Shown: positions 7,292-16,602, numbered from the stretch's first letter. The stretch: DNA of 27,124 bases from Clostridiales bacterium (GCA_902363045.1 CABIYX010000039.1:1-27124); one strand, 5' to 3'. Notes: a model not told the origin generated them from the sequence alone. Numbers and translations: made by a program.

Positions 7292-7981
7292 ATGGACGGA
7301 ATTGAAAAAATCACCGCGCGCATCCGTGCAGATGCGGACGCGGAGCTGGCCCAGCTGCGGGAACAGACCGAGGCCCAGATCCTGGAGATCCAGACCCAGT
7401 CCAAGACCCAGGCGGACCAGGAGCGGACTGCCATCTTGGCCAGAGGCAGGAGGGCGGCAGAGGAGCGGCTGGAGCGGCTGAAGTCCGCGGCCCAGCTGGA
7501 GCGGCGGAAACTGGAGCTGGCCGCCAAGCAGGAGGTGCTGTCCGAGGCCTTCGAGCAGGCCCTGGAGAAGCTGTGTGCCCTGCCGGAGGAGGAGTACATC
7601 CAGCTGCTGACCGGCATGGTGCTCCAGGCGGTGTCCACCGGACGGGAACAGCTGGTGTTCTCGCCCAGAGACCGCAGCCGCATTGGCAAGCAGGTCGTCG
7701 TGGCCGCCAACGAGGCCCTGGTGAAGGAGGTGGCCCCGGAACTGCCCGATTCCCTGGCAGACTCCCGGGTGGGGGCACTGCTGGGCAAGGTGGTCAACAG
7801 CGCCGCGGCCCAGATCACCGGTACCGGCCTTCTCTCTCTGTCGGAGGAGACCCGTCCCATCCGGGGCGGCTTCATCCTGGTAGACGGCCCGGTGGAGGTC
7901 AACTGTTCCTTTGAAACGCTGTTCCGCCTCCAGCGGGAGAAGCTGGAGAAGCAGGCGGCGGAGATCCTGTTTGGAAATTAG
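7292..7981 (+). CDS. ntpE: V-type ATPase subunit E (peripheral stalk)
   Basis: This 229-aa protein has a long N-terminal helix, about residues 1-105, rich in Glu, Gln, Arg and Ala, followed by a compact alpha/beta domain ending in FETLFRLQREKLEKQAAEILF. That is the layout of subunit E, which partners subunit G/H in the peripheral stalk and binds the top of the A3B3 head. The ATG at 7292 lies 13 bp after the K stop with GAGGGAGC before it. A 120-bp inverted-repeat sequence separates it from subunit C, an unusual break in an otherwise tight operon. Confidence 0.9.
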   Translation: MDGIEKITARIRADADAELAQLREQTEAQILEIQTQSKTQADQERTAILARGRRAAEERLERLKSAAQLERRKLELAAKQEVLSEAFEQALEKLCALPEEEYIQLLTGMVLQAVSTGREQLVFSPRDRSRIGKQVVVAANEALVKEVAPELPDSLADSRVGALLGKVVNSAAAQITGTGLLSLSEETRPIRGGFILVDGPVEVNCSFETLFRLQREKLEKQAAEILFGN

Positions 7982-8097
7982 GAATGAGGAGTTAGGAATC
8001 AGGAATTGGACGCCGAGCAGAAAGCATGACATAAGCCTCCTGTGACCAGGCTGAAATGAGGAGCAGGTCAGGGGGAGTTTCCTGATCCCTAATTGCG
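7975..8097. repeat. Degenerate inverted-repeat insertion inside the ATPase operon
   Basis: Bases 7990-8006 and the reverse complement of 8078-8094 agree at 14 of 17 positions (core TTAGG-ATCAGGAA). The left end also contains short direct repeats of the type TTAGGAAT and AGGAATT. The element begins at the stop codon of subunit E and ends just before the ribosome binding site of subunit C. It resembles a worn MITE-like or intergenic palindromic repeat. No coding potential is seen. Confidence 0.5.
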
Positions 8098-8111
8098 AGA
8101 AAGGGGGGCGT

Positions 8112-9113
8112 ATGTTGTCCCGTAAAAAAGATACGGATTATTTGGCCCTCTCCGCCCGGATCCACGCTATGGAGGGCCGGCTGCTGAGCCGTGACCGGAT
8201 GGACCGGATGATCGATGCCCGGGAGGAGAGCGAGGCGCTGAAGGTCATCACGGAGTGCGGCTACGGCGGCGCCGAGGGTCTGCGGACCCAGGACGTGGAG
8301 CGTGTGCTGGCCGCCGCCCGGGCGGAGACCCTTCGGGAGCTGAGTGCGGCTGCCCCCGATCCCCGGGTGGTGGATGTGTTCCGGCTGAAATACGACTATC
8401 ACAACGCCAAGGTGCTGGTGAAAGCGGAGGCCATGGGGATCGACGCCGGGCGGCTGCTGCTGGACGGCGGGCGCGTGCCCGCCTCCGAGCTGGCCGAGGG
8501 CTATCAAAAGGAGCAGCTGGGCGGACTGTCCCCCCGCTTTCAAAGCGCGATCCGGGAGGCCCGGGAGACCCTGGCCGCCTCCCACGACCCGCAGTTGTCC
8601 GACCTGGCTCTGGACCGGGCCTGCTATGAGGAGATGGCCCAGCTGGCCCAAGAGACCGGGAGCGCCTTTCTCCAGGGGTATGTCCGCCTTGCGGTGGATG
8701 TGGCCAACCTGAGAGCCGCCGTCCGTGTGGCACGGATCGGAAAGGGCAGCGAGTTTTTGTCCCAGGTGCTGCTGCCCGGCGGGAGCGTGTCCCAGCGGAC
8801 CTTGGTCGCGGCCAGGGGAGAGGAGCTGAACGCCCTGTTTCAGAGCGGGGCGCTGGCCCAGGCCGCGGAGCTGGGGGCCAAGGCGGCCCGTCCGGCGGGC
8901 GGCTCCCTCACCGCCTTTGAGCGGGAGTGTGACAACGCCCTGACCCGGTATTTGGGGGACGCCCGGCGGGTGCCCTTCGGTGTGGAGACGGTTATTGCCT
9001 ATTTGTACGCTAAGGAGGCGGAGTTGACGGCCATCCGCACCATCTTGGCTGGCCGGCGGGCCGGTCTGGACGGGGCCGTCATCCGGGAGCGCCTGCGGGA
9101 GACCTATGTATAG
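8112..9113 (+). CDS. ntpC: V-type ATPase subunit C (central stalk, d-type)
   Basis: This 333-aa all-helical protein begins with the typical N-terminal segment YLALSARIHAMEGRLLSRD and contains the VFRLKYDYHNAKVLVKAEA helix and the closing YLYAKEAELTAIRTILAGR motif. This subunit is the funnel-shaped socket on top of the K ring that seats the D/F shaft and connects rotation of the head to the ring. The ATG at 8112 is preceded by AGAAAGGGGGG. It is separated from subunit E by an inverted-repeat insertion but followed closely by subunit F. Confidence 0.93.
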   Translation: MLSRKKDTDYLALSARIHAMEGRLLSRDRMDRMIDAREESEALKVITECGYGGAEGLRTQDVERVLAAARAETLRELSAAAPDPRVVDVFRLKYDYHNAKVLVKAEAMGIDAGRLLLDGGRVPASELAEGYQKEQLGGLSPRFQSAIREARETLAASHDPQLSDLALDRACYEEMAQLAQETGSAFLQGYVRLAVDVANLRAAVRVARIGKGSEFLSQVLLPGGSVSQRTLVAARGEELNALFQSGALAQAAELGAKAARPAGGSLTAFERECDNALTRYLGDARRVPFGVETVIAYLYAKEAELTAIRTILAGRRAGLDGAVIRERLRETYV

Positions 9114-9128
9114 CGGAGGTGGATGGAG

Positions 9129-9437
9129 ATGTATCGCATCGCAGTGATCGGAGACCCGGACAGCGTGCTGGGCTTCAAGGCCCTGGGGCTGGAGGTGTGT
9201 CCGGCGGAGGATGTGGAGCAGGCCCGGCAGGCCATCCACCGGATGGCCAAGGAGAACTATGCCATTCTGTACCTCACCGAGCAGCTGGCGGCCCAGCTGC
9301 AGCCTGAGATCGCCCGGTATCAGGACGCCCTGACCCCGGCCATTATCCTCATCCCCGGCAAGGAGGGCTCACTGGGCATCGGCATGGCCAATGTTACCAA
9401 CGCCGTGGAGCGGGCAGTGGGTGCAGATATTTTATAA
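9129..9437 (+). CDS. ntpG: V-type ATPase subunit F (central shaft)
   Basis: This 102-aa protein has the Rossmann-like fold expected of subunit F, starting [20 protein letters not shown] and ending in a helix after [12 protein letters not shown]. It sits on subunit D in the rotating shaft and can affect coupling. Two in-frame ATGs compete: 9123 lies only 2 nt after the GGAGGT site, 9129 lies 8 nt after it and matches the family's usual N-terminus, so 9129 is chosen. In E. hirae nomenclature this subunit is NtpG. Confidence 0.9.
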   Translation: MYRIAVIGDPDSVLGFKALGLEVCPAEDVEQARQAIHRMAKENYAILYLTEQLAAQLQPEIARYQDALTPAIILIPGKEGSLGIGMANVTNAVERAVGADIL

Positions 9438-9466
9438 AAATTGACCCGAAAGAAGGTTATAAGCCT

Positions 9467-11242
9467 ATGGGAAAGATCGTCAAGGTCTCCGGCCCTCTGG
9501 TGGTGGCCACAGGGATGGAGGAGGCCAACATGGCCGACGTGGTCCGTGTGGGCGAGCAGCGCCTGATCGGCGAGATCCTGAACATGACCGGGGACGCCGC
9601 CTCCATCCAGGTCTATGAGGAGACCTCTGGACTGGGCCCCGGCGCTGAGGTGGTCACCACCGGCGCGCCCCTGTCCGTGGAGCTGGGCCCCGGCCTGATC
9701 GAGAATATTTACGACGGGATCCAGCGTCCCCTGGAGGTCATCCGGGAGGTCAGCGGAAGCAACAGCCTCCCTCGGGGCGTGGAGGTGCCCGCCCTGGACC
9801 GGGAGAAAAAGTGGGAGTTCACCCCGACGGTCCAGCCTGGGACCCAGGTGGTGGGTGGCGATGTGCTGGGTACAGTCCAGGAAACTGAGTCCATCCTCCA
9901 TAAGATCATGCTGCCTCCCGGAATGAAGGGGACCATCGTGTCCATCCAGAGCGGCTCCTTTACCGTCACCGAGACGGTGGCTGTGCTGGAGCGGGAGGAC
10001 GGCTCCCAGGTGGAGCTGCCCATGATGCAGAAGTGGCCCGTCCGTGTGGGCCGCCCCTATAAGCACAAGTACCCCCCTGTGGTGCCCCTCCAGTCCGGTC
10101 AGCGGATCGTGGACACCTTCTTCCCTGTGGCCAAGGGGGGCACCGCCGCCATCCCCGGCCCCTTCGGCTCCGGCAAGACGGTGATGCAGCACGCCCTGGC
10201 CAAGTGGTCCGACGTGGATCTGGTGGTCTATATCGGCTGCGGCGAGCGGGGCAACGAGATGACCGACGTGCTCCGGGAGTTCCCCGAGCTGGTGGACCCC
10301 CGTACCGGTCAGTCGCTGATGAAGCGGACAGTGCTCATCGCCAACACCTCTGATATGCCGGTGGCCGCCCGTGAGGCGTCCATCTACACCGGCATCACCA
10401 TCGCAGAGTACTTCCGGGACATGGGTTACGCCGTGGCCGTCATTGCCGACTCCACCTCCCGCTGGGCCGAGGCCCTGCGCGAGATGTCCGGCCGTCTGGA
10501 GGAGATGCCCGGCGAGGAGGGCTATCCCGCCTACCTCAGCTCCCGCCTGGCCCAGTTCTATGAGCGGGCCGGCTCCGTGGCCTGCCTGGGCTCCGACGAG
10601 GACCGCCGGGGCAGCCTTACCGCCGTGGGCGCGGTGTCCCCTCCCGGCGGCGACCTGTCCGAGCCGGTCTCTCAGGCCACCATGCGCATTGTGAAGGTGT
10701 TCTGGGCCCTGGATTCCTCTCTGGCCTACCGCCGCCACTTCCCGGCCATCAACTGGCTCAACTCCTATTCCCTCTATCTGGACTCCCTGAAGCCCTGGTA
10801 TGACGAGCATCTGGGCAAGGACTTCCTTCAGAACCGGGAGTGGGCCATGGCCGTGCTTCAGGAGGAGGCCAGCCTGAACGAGATCGTCCAGCTGGTGGGT
10901 AAGGACTCCCTCTCCGCCAGGGACCAGATCACGCTGGAGACCGCCAAGATGATCCGGGAGGACTTTCTGCAGCAGAACTCCTTTGTGGACATTGACTCCT
11001 ACTCGGAGTATGACCGGCAGGCGCGGATGCTTGCCCTTATCCGGGAGTATGACGGGCACTGCCGGGAGGCGGCGGAGCGGGGCGGAGACCTGGCTCAGAT
11101 GTTCTCCATCCCCGCCCGGGAGAAGATCGGCCGGGCCAAATCGGTCCCTGCGAACCAGTATATGGATAACTATGCCAATATTATGGTGGAGATGGACGAG
11201 GAGATCAACGCCATTGCGGAGAAGGGAGAGGAAGCACTGTGA
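9467..11242 (+). CDS. ntpA: V-type ATPase catalytic subunit A
   Basis: This 591-aa protein is full length for the catalytic subunit. It has the N-terminal beta barrel starting [13 protein letters not shown], the non-homologous insert seen only in A subunits (about residues 110-190), the P-loop GPFGSGKT at 231-238, the catalytic glutamate in GCGERGNEM, and the Walker B region [17 protein letters not shown]. Three copies alternate with B to form the head that makes or breaks ATP. The ATG at 9467 follows AGAAGGT. Its end overlaps the GTG start of subunit B by 4 bp. Confidence 0.97.
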   Translation: MGKIVKVSGPLVVATGMEEANMADVVRVGEQRLIGEILNMTGDAASIQVYEETSGLGPGAEVVTTGAPLSVELGPGLIENIYDGIQRPLEVIREVSGSNSLPRGVEVPALDREKKWEFTPTVQPGTQVVGGDVLGTVQETESILHKIMLPPGMKGTIVSIQSGSFTVTETVAVLEREDGSQVELPMMQKWPVRVGRPYKHKYPPVVPLQSGQRIVDTFFPVAKGGTAAIPGPFGSGKTVMQHALAKWSDVDLVVYIGCGERGNEMTDVLREFPELVDPRTGQSLMKRTVLIANTSDMPVAAREASIYTGITIAEYFRDMGYAVAVIADSTSRWAEALREMSGRLEEMPGEEGYPAYLSSRLAQFYERAGSVACLGSDEDRRGSLTAVGAVSPPGGDLSEPVSQATMRIVKVFWALDSSLAYRRHFPAINWLNSYSLYLDSLKPWYDEHLGKDFLQNREWAMAVLQEEASLNEIVQLVGKDSLSARDQITLETAKMIREDFLQQNSFVDIDSYSEYDRQARMLALIREYDGHCREAAERGGDLAQMFSIPAREKIGRAKSVPANQYMDNYANIMVEMDEEINAIAEKGEEAL

Positions 11243-12618
11243 TCCGGGAATATAAGACGATCCAGGAGATCTCCGGCCCGCTGATGGTGGTGGATCACGT
11301 TCAGGGCGTCACCTATGACGAGCTGGGCGAGATCGAACTGACAGACGGCACCGTCCGGCGCTGCCAGGTGCTGGAGGTCAACGGCGACTCCGCCGTGGTC
11401 CAGCTATTTGAAAATTCCGCCGGTATCAATCTGGCTGAGTCCAAGATCCGCTTCCTGGGGCATCCCCTTCAGCTGGGCGTTTCAGAGGATATGCTGGGCC
11501 GGGTGTTCAACGGCATGGGCCAGCCCATCGATGGCGGCCCCGCCATCCTGGCGGACGAATACCGGGACATCAACGGTCTGGCCATGAACCCAGCCGCCCG
11601 GAACTACCCAAACGAGTTCATTCAGACGGGGATCTCCACCATCGACGGACTGAACACTCTGGTCCGCGGACAGAAGCTGCCCATCTTCTCCGGCTCCGGC
11701 CTGCCCCACGCGGCGCTGGCGGCTCAAATTGCCCGCCAGGCTAAGGTGCTGGACGGCGACTCCAACTTCGCTGTGGTCTTTGCGGCCATTGGCATCACCT
11801 TTGAGGAGTCGGAGTTTTTTGTCAGCGAGTTCAAGCGCACCGGCGCCATTGACCGCACGGTCCTGTTCACCAACCTGGCCAACGACCCCGCCGTGGAGCG
11901 CATCGCCACCCCCCGGATGGCCCTCACCGCCGCGGAGTACCTGGCCTTTGAGAAGGGGATGCACGTTCTGGTCATCATGACCGACATCACCAACTATGCC
12001 GAGGCTCTTCGGGAGATCTCCGCCGCCAAGAAGGAGGTCCCGGGCCGCCGCGGCTACCCCGGCTATCTGTACACCAACCTGGCCACTCTGTACGAGCGGG
12101 CGGGCCGTCAAATGGGCCGGGAGGGCTCCATCACCCTTATCCCTATCCTGACCATGCCCGAGGATGACAAGACCCACCCCATCCCAGACCTGACCGGCTA
12201 TATCACCGAGGGGCAGATCATCCTCTCCCGAGAGCTGTACCGCAAGGGGATCAACCCGCCGGTAGACGTGCTGCCCTCCCTGTCCCGCCTGAAGGACAAG
12301 GGTACCGGCGCCGGCAAGACCCGGGAGGACCACTCCGGTACCATGAACCAGCTTTTTGCCGCCTATGCCACCGGCAAGGAGAACAAGGAACTCATGTCCA
12401 TTCTGGGTGAGGCCGCCCTCAGCCCCACCGACCTGCTGTACGCCAAGTTTGCCGACGAGTTTGAAAAGCGCTATGTTTCCCAGGGGACGGACGAGAACCG
12501 TTCCATCGAAGAGACCCTGGACCTGGGCTGGGAGCTGCTGTCCATCCTGCCCCGGAGCGAGCTGAAGCGCATCAAGCCGGAGTATATCGACAAGTACCTG
12601 CCCAAGAAGGAGGGCTGA
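11239..12618 (+). CDS. ntpB: V-type ATPase regulatory subunit B
   Basis: This 459-aa protein is the non-catalytic partner of subunit A. It has the N-terminal segment [16 protein letters not shown], the degenerate nucleotide-site motif [19 protein letters not shown], and [19 protein letters not shown], which lies at the A/B interface. The start is a GTG at 11239 that overlaps the end of the A gene, with GGGAGAGG 7 nt before it, so A and B are made in step, as their 3:3 ratio requires. A short hairpin follows before subunit D. Confidence 0.96.
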   Translation: MIREYKTIQEISGPLMVVDHVQGVTYDELGEIELTDGTVRRCQVLEVNGDSAVVQLFENSAGINLAESKIRFLGHPLQLGVSEDMLGRVFNGMGQPIDGGPAILADEYRDINGLAMNPAARNYPNEFIQTGISTIDGLNTLVRGQKLPIFSGSGLPHAALAAQIARQAKVLDGDSNFAVVFAAIGITFEESEFFVSEFKRTGAIDRTVLFTNLANDPAVERIATPRMALTAAEYLAFEKGMHVLVIMTDITNYAEALREISAAKKEVPGRRGYPGYLYTNLATLYERAGRQMGREGSITLIPILTMPEDDKTHPIPDLTGYITEGQIILSRELYRKGINPPVDVLPSLSRLKDKGTGAGKTREDHSGTMNQLFAAYATGKENKELMSILGEAALSPTDLLYAKFADEFEKRYVSQGTDENRSIEETLDLGWELLSILPRSELKRIKPEYIDKYLPKKEG

Positions 12619-12628
12619 GTCTGGCCAT

Positions 12629-12644
12629 GCCTGCTGCGGCAGGC
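12629..12644 (+). other. Intercistronic hairpin between subunits B and D
   Basis: GCCTGC-TGCG-GCAGGC forms a 6-bp stem, extended by GGCC/GGCC pairing outside it, just before the ribosome binding site of subunit D. There is no T-run, so it may tune mRNA stability or D translation, lowering the one-per-complex D relative to A and B. Confidence 0.4.
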
Positions 12645-12671
12645 GCTCCGGCCGGAAAGAGGTGAACCAAA

Positions 12672-13361
12672 TTGCCAAGCACGACTGTCAATCCGACCCG
12701 TCAGGAGCTGACCCGGCTGAAAAACCGGCTCAGGACCTCCATACGGGGCCACAAGCTGCTGAAGGATAAGCGGGATGAGCTGATGAAGCAGTTCATGGAC
12801 GTGGTGCGGGAAAACCGGGCGCTCCGGAAGCGGGTGGAGGAGGGCCTTATGCGGGCCCACGGCTCCTTTACCGTGGCGGCGGCCCTCATGTCCCCGGAGA
12901 TGCTGGAGCAGTCCCTGCTCTATCCCAAGCAGTCTGTGGAACTGGATATGACCTTCCAGAATGTCATGTCGGTGGACGTCCCACGCTATCACTTCAAGAC
13001 CAAGAGCCAGGATCCGGGGGAGGTCTATCCCTACGGCTTTGCCCAGACCAGCGGTGAGTTGGATGACGCGGTGGATGCCATGTCCCAGGTCTTTGCGGAT
13101 ATGCTCAAGCTGGCCGAGGTGGAAAAGACCAGCCAGCTCCTGGCCCAGGAGATCGAAAAGACCCGCCGCCGGGTCAACGCTCTGGAGTATGTGAAGATCC
13201 CCCAGATGCAGGAGAACATCAAGTATATCACGATGAAGCTGGACGAGAATGAGCGGGCCAATACCATTCGCTTGATGAAGGTGAAGGATATGCTGCTCAA
13301 GGAGAGTATCCAGGAGCGGCGTGAGAAGAACGAACGGGAGATCCAGGCGTTCGGAGGCTGA
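12672..13361 (+). CDS. ntpD: V-type ATPase subunit D (central shaft)
   Basis: This 229-aa protein shows the D-subunit pattern: VNPTRQELTRLKNRLRTSIRGHKLLKDKRDEL in the N-terminal helix (about residues 6-37) and a long C-terminal helix with RRRVNALEYVKIPQM. The two helices form the antiparallel coiled coil that turns inside the A3B3 head. The start is a TTG at 12672, fixed by GAGGTGA 6 nt upstream; there is no in-frame ATG near the conserved N-terminus. It is the last gene of the operon and is followed by a GC-rich hairpin. Confidence 0.94.
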   Translation: MPSTTVNPTRQELTRLKNRLRTSIRGHKLLKDKRDELMKQFMDVVRENRALRKRVEEGLMRAHGSFTVAAALMSPEMLEQSLLYPKQSVELDMTFQNVMSVDVPRYHFKTKSQDPGEVYPYGFAQTSGELDDAVDAMSQVFADMLKLAEVEKTSQLLAQEIEKTRRRVNALEYVKIPQMQENIKYITMKLDENERANTIRLMKVKDMLLKESIQERREKNEREIQAFGG

Positions 13362-13376
13362 CATACGGATCTGCGG

Positions 13377-13415
13377 CGCGGCCCCTTCGTGAAAACTGGG
13401 GGGCCGCGTTCTGCT
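13377..13415 (+). terminator. Hairpin at the end of the V-ATPase operon
   Basis: The stem CGCGGCCCC (13377-13385) pairs with GGGGCCGCG (13400-13408) around a 14-nt loop. The tail is only moderately T-rich (TTCTGCTGTGTT), so termination may be partial. Confidence 0.5.
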
Positions 13416-13446
13416 GTGTTCAGACGATGGAGTTCCAGGTTCTCCC

Positions 13447-13475
13447 TTGACTTTTCTGCGCTGGAATGGTAAAAT
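13447..13475 (+). promoter_or_regulatory. Strong sigma-A promoter for rubrerythrin
   Basis: TTGACT (13447-13452), a 17-bp spacer and TAAAAT (13470-13475) are close to consensus. A Fur-type palindrome covers the expected start region. Confidence 0.85.
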
Positions 13476-13482
13476 AACAAAG

Positions 13483-13503
13483 TAATGAGAATAATTCTCA
13501 TTA
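13483..13503. promoter_or_regulatory. Fur/PerR-type operator
   Basis: TAATGAGAAT-A-ATTCTCATTA is a perfect 10-1-10 palindrome. Its core TGAGAAT-A-ATTCTCA has the 7-1-7 form of Fur-family boxes (Bacillus Fur TGATAATNATTATCA, PerR TTATAATNATTATAA). It starts 8 bp after the -10 box, where bound repressor would block transcription. Peroxide or iron control of rubrerythrin by PerR/Fur is known in clostridia; which member acts here is not visible. Confidence 0.75.
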
Positions 13504-13587
13504 AAGTGCGGAGAGATGTTCGATCCCGGGAGGGGGCGTCGATCCGGTAGGAAATACAAGAGTGACGCAGAAAGGATGAAACAGACG

Positions 13588-14124
13588 ATGGCTGAATTGA
13601 AGGGAAGCAAGACGGAGCAAAATCTGTGGACCGCGTTTGCCGGGGAATCTCAGGCCCGGAACAAGTATACCTATTTTGCCTCGAAGGCCAAGAAGGACGG
13701 CTATGTCCAGATCTCCAAGATCTTTGAGGAGACCGCCGCCAATGAGAAGGAGCACGCCGAGATCTGGTTCAAGCTGCTGAACGGCATCGGGACCACGGCG
13801 GAGAATCTGGAGGCCGCCGCCCAGGGCGAGAACTATGAGTGGACGGATATGTATGCCACCATGGCCAAGGAGGCCAGGGAGGAGGGCTTCGACCACATCG
13901 CCTTCCTGTTTGAGGAGGTCGCCAAGATCGAAAAGGAGCACGAGGAGCGCTACCGCAAGCTGCTGGCCAATGTGGAGGGCGGACTGGTGTTCTCCCGGGA
14001 TGGAGAGATGATCTGGCAGTGCAGCAACTGCGGCCACATCCATGTGGGCAAGCAGGCCCCGGAGATGTGCCCCGTCTGTGCCCATCCCAAGGCGTATTTC
14101 CAGCTGAAGGCGGAGAATTATTGA
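13588..14124 (+). CDS. rbr: Rubrerythrin (peroxide-reducing)
   Basis: This 178-aa protein has the classical two-domain form. The N-terminal four-helix domain carries the di-iron ligands in [25 protein letters not shown] and [14 protein letters not shown]. The C-terminal rubredoxin domain has two CXXC pairs (CSNC and CPVC) for one iron. It reduces hydrogen peroxide in the cytoplasm of anaerobes using electrons from rubredoxin or NADH-linked partners. The ATG at 13588 ([10 protein letters not shown]) matches the family N-terminus and has AAAGGA 11 nt upstream; an alternative ATG at 13576 would leave no room for a binding site, and the open frame upstream to 13516 crosses the leader. A Fur-type box controls its promoter. 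Confidence 0.95.
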   Translation: MAELKGSKTEQNLWTAFAGESQARNKYTYFASKAKKDGYVQISKIFEETAANEKEHAEIWFKLLNGIGTTAENLEAAAQGENYEWTDMYATMAKEAREEGFDHIAFLFEEVAKIEKEHEERYRKLLANVEGGLVFSRDGEMIWQCSNCGHIHVGKQAPEMCPVCAHPKAYFQLKAENY

Positions 14125-14135
14125 TCGAAACAGGA

Positions 14136-14162
14136 CCGGGAGCCGTAAGGCTCCCGGTTTTT
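14136..14162 (+). terminator. Rho-independent terminator after rubrerythrin
   Basis: CCGGGAGCC (14136-14144) pairs with GGCTCCCGG (14149-14157) around GTAA, followed by five T. Confidence 0.92.
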
Positions 14163-14208
14163 CATCTATCTTCACGAAATCTTTACATATAAAGGCGGTG
14201 GAGTGTAC

Positions 14209-14237
14209 TTGCCAAAGGTGCGCGGGTTGTATATAAT
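14209..14237 (+). promoter_or_regulatory. Sigma-A promoter for the YitT-family gene
   Basis: TTGCCA (14209-14214), a 17-bp spacer and a consensus TATAAT (14232-14237) lie 33 bp upstream of the TTG start. Confidence 0.8.
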
Positions 14238-14270
14238 AGTCATGCGTGGAAAATTAAAGGAGTTGTTATT

Positions 14271-14903
14271 TTGTTTTCCCTATTAAAGCCAAAGAAGTGT
14301 GCGCTGGCCCTGCTGGGCAGCGCGATCCTTGCCTTTGGCCTGTACAACGTCCATGCGCTGTCCGGTGTGACGGAGGGCGGCGTGTTGGGCATGACACTGT
14401 TCCTGCACCACTGGTTTGGGCTGTCGCCGGCCATATCGGGGCTGGTTTTAAACGCGGCCTGCTACTGGATGGGCTGGAAGCTGCTGGGGCGTGAATTTAT
14501 CGCCTATTCCATTGTAGCTGGGGGAGGCTTCTCCCTGTTCTACGGTGTGTGTGAGCAATTCGATCCCCTTTGGCCCCAGTTGGCAGAGCATCCTCTGCTG
14601 TCTGCGGTGCTGGGTGCCCTGTTTGTGGGCGTGGGCGTGGGTATCAGCGTCCGCGCGGGAGGGGCCCCGGGGGGCGACGACGCTCTGGCCATGAGTATCT
14701 CCGCTGTGAGCCACTGGGACATTCAGTGGGCCTATCTCATCAGCGACCTTGTGGTGCTGGCTCTGTCGGCGACGTACATCGACTGGAAACGCCTTGCTTG
14801 CTCACTGCTGACGGTGATCCTGTCTGGACAGATCATTGGTCTGGTCCAGAAAATGGGAAAAGAGCCGGAGAAGAAGCAGACACCCGTTACAGAAGATAGC
14901 TGA
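14271..14903 (+). CDS. YitT-family integral membrane protein
   Basis: This 210-aa protein has five to six hydrophobic segments and a hydrophilic tail. The internal pattern SGVTEGGVLGMTLFLHHWFG is echoed by AGGAPGGDDALAMSISAVSH, which is the repeated motif of the YitT/DUF161 membrane family; in this form the C-terminal DUF2179 sensor domain is missing. The function of YitT proteins is unknown; a transport role is only a guess. The TTG start at 14271 is supported by AAAGGAG 8 nt upstream. It is a single-gene unit with its own promoter, closed by a bidirectional terminator shared with the ABC transporter operon. Confidence 0.78.
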   Translation: MFSLLKPKKCALALLGSAILAFGLYNVHALSGVTEGGVLGMTLFLHHWFGLSPAISGLVLNAACYWMGWKLLGREFIAYSIVAGGGFSLFYGVCEQFDPLWPQLAEHPLLSAVLGALFVGVGVGISVRAGGAPGGDDALAMSISAVSHWDIQWAYLISDLVVLALSATYIDWKRLACSLLTVILSGQIIGLVQKMGKEPEKKQTPVTEDS

Positions 14904-14954
14904 TTCAAGGCAGCTGTTTTGTCATCAATTCCACGCATACACGCATAAAGAGAA

Positions 14955-15005
14955 GAAACCCCTGTATCCACCTGGAGTGTTCCGAGCGGATACAGGGGAA
15001 TTTTG
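14955..15005. terminator. Bidirectional terminator between YitT gene and ABC operon
   Basis: CCCCTGTATCC (14959-14969) pairs with GGATACAGGGG (14988-14998). AATTTTG follows on the plus strand and a TTTCTTCTCTTT tail follows on the minus strand. Confidence 0.8.
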
Positions 15006-15029
15006 TGTCTTCCATACAAAGATAAGGAT

Positions 15030-15776
15030 TTATAGTACCTTGCTGAGGAACAGCTGGGTGCGGGGATTCTGGGGGCTGTCAAAGAGGGCGCGGGGGGTGT
15101 TTTCCTCCAGAATCGCGCCGCTGTCCATGAAGATGACCCGGCTGGCCACCTCCCGGGCGAAGCCCATCTCGTGGGTGACCACCGCCATGGTCATGCCCTC
15201 CTGGGCCAGGTCCCGCATCAAATCCAGCACCTCGCCCACCATCTCGGGGTCCAGGGCGGAGGTGGGCTCGTCAAAGAGCATGACCTCCGGCTCCATAGCC
15301 AGAGCGCGGACGATGGCGATGCGCTGCTTCTGGCCGCCGGAGAGCATATTGGGGTACTCGTTGGCCTTGTCGGCCAGGCCGATGCGCTCCAGCAGCTCCA
15401 TGGCCTGCTTGTCCGCCTCCTCCTGGGTCTTGAGCTTCAGCTGGACAGGGGCCAAGGTGATATTTTTCTGGACCGTCATGTGGGGGAAGAGGTTGAAGTG
15501 CTGAAACACCATGCCCATCTTCCGGCGGTGGAGGTCGATATCCACCTTTTTGTCCGTGATGTCCACATCATTGAAGTAGATGTGTCCGCTGGAGGGGACC
15601 TCCAGCAGGTTCAGGCACCGCAGCAGGGTGGACTTGCCGGAGCCGGAGGGGCCGATGATGGCAACCACCTCGCCCTTCTGAATGGTCAGGGAGCAGTCGT
15701 TGAGGGCCTTGACCGCCCCGTGATTAAATTCCTTGATCACGTGCTCCACACGGATCAGATCACCGCTTGTCGCCAC
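15030..15776 (-). CDS. Polar amino-acid ABC transporter, ATP-binding subunit
   Basis: This 248-aa protein of the GlnQ/HisP class has the Walker A motif GPSGSGKST (residues 42-50), Q-loop Gln92, signature LSGGQ (145-149), Walker B VMLFDE (165-170) and the H-loop in VTHEMGFA. It hydrolyses ATP to drive uptake through the permease encoded just upstream. The start is a GTG at 15776, 7 nt after AAAGGAGG; the TTG at 15794 and the ATG between them are rejected, the ATG because it is in the permease frame. It overlaps the permease end by 17 bp and is the last gene of the operon. Confidence 0.95.
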   Translation of the reverse strand: MATSGDLIRVEHVIKEFNHGAVKALNDCSLTIQKGEVVAIIGPSGSGKSTLLRCLNLLEVPSSGHIYFNDVDITDKKVDIDLHRRKMGMVFQHFNLFPHMTVQKNITLAPVQLKLKTQEEADKQAMELLERIGLADKANEYPNMLSGGQKQRIAIVRALAMEPEVMLFDEPTSALDPEMVGEVLDLMRDLAQEGMTMAVVTHEMGFAREVASRVIFMDSGAILEENTPRALFDSPQNPRTQLFLSKVL

Positions 15777-16494
15777 GGCGCATCCTCCTTTCAATGGCCT
15801 CGATGGCCTTGCTGGCGGGGAAATTGATGCAGAAGTAGATCAATGCAATAAATACGAAGGGGCCTACCGAAATCAACGTAGTGCCGGAGACATTCTTTGC
15901 GGCAAACATCAGCTCGCCCATGCCGTAGGCGGAACAGACAGAGGACTCCTTCACCATGGTGACCACCTCGTTGGCCAGGGCGGGGAGGACGTTCTTCACC
16001 GCCTGGGGCAGGACAACCAGCTTCATGGCCTGCCATTGGGACAGGCCCAGAGAGCGGGCGGCCTCGGTCTGTCCGCTGTCCACTGCCAGGATGCCGGCCC
16101 GGAAGATCTCCGCCACATAGGCGGAACTGTTCAGTGCCAGGGACACCACGAAGGGGATGAACATATCAAGACGGATAAAGCCAATGTAGACCCGGGGAAC
16201 TTGAATGATGTAAAAGACGCCGAAATAGATAATGGCCAATTGGACCATCAAAGGAGTGGAACGGAAGACCGCGATATAGGCGCCGGACAGCCCGTGGATG
16301 AAACGGTTCTTGCTCAGACGCATCAGAGCCAGCAGCAGGGCTGGGATCACAGCCAGCAGCACCGCCACAATGGACAGAGCCAAAGTGTTCAGAACGCCGT
16401 CTACAAAGTAGGAGGCGTACTTGGGCAGGAAGGAGAAATTGATGAAGCTGGCTGGGAATGTGGAATCAAACATTTTTGAGATGGCTTCTAGCAT
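15760..16494 (-). CDS. Polar amino-acid ABC transporter, permease subunit
   Basis: This 244-aa membrane protein of the HisM/GlnP family has about five helices. It shows [16 protein letters not shown] near the second helix and the EAA loop [23 protein letters not shown], which docks onto the ATPase. A single permease gene implies a homodimeric channel. Substrate is one or more polar amino acids; which one cannot be told. The ATG at 16494 follows AAAGGAGT. A strong hairpin lies between it and the binding-protein gene. Confidence 0.93.
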   Translation of the reverse strand: MLEAISKMFDSTFPASFINFSFLPKYASYFVDGVLNTLALSIVAVLLAVIPALLLALMRLSKNRFIHGLSGAYIAVFRSTPLMVQLAIIYFGVFYIIQVPRVYIGFIRLDMFIPFVVSLALNSSAYVAEIFRAGILAVDSGQTEAARSLGLSQWQAMKLVVLPQAVKNVLPALANEVVTMVKESSVCSAYGMGELMFAAKNVSGTTLISVGPFVFIALIYFCINFPASKAIEAIERRMRRGDKR

Positions 16495-16536
16495 GGCGGG
16501 ACTCCTTTATGTTGTAACGGTTGGGATGACATAGGA

Positions 16537-16569
16537 CCGTGGAGGGCCGGAATAACCGGCCCCCCACGG
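16537..16569 (-). other. Stable hairpin between binding-protein and permease genes
   Basis: Arms 16537-16550 and 16556-16569 form a 14-bp GC-rich stem with a 5-nt loop. The one mismatch becomes a G-U pair only in the minus-strand RNA, which fits a structure selected in this operon's transcript. No T-run follows. Such hairpins often protect the binding-protein mRNA or partly stop transcription, giving more binding protein than permease. Confidence 0.65.
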
Positions 16570-16602
16570 GGGATCCGTATGATTAGGGAGGTGCGGCGGG
16601 AG

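Noticed and set aside
8034..8046. GCCTCCTGTGA shared by the E-C spacer and the thioesterase leader (4012-4022)
   Set aside because: An 11-base match based on an inverted Shine-Dalgarno sequence is likely chance; the surrounding bases do not match.
9320..11059. Long minus-strand open frame (579 codons) opposite ntpA
   Set aside because: Shadow of the ATPase A gene: no ribosome binding site, no family resemblance, same composition artefact.
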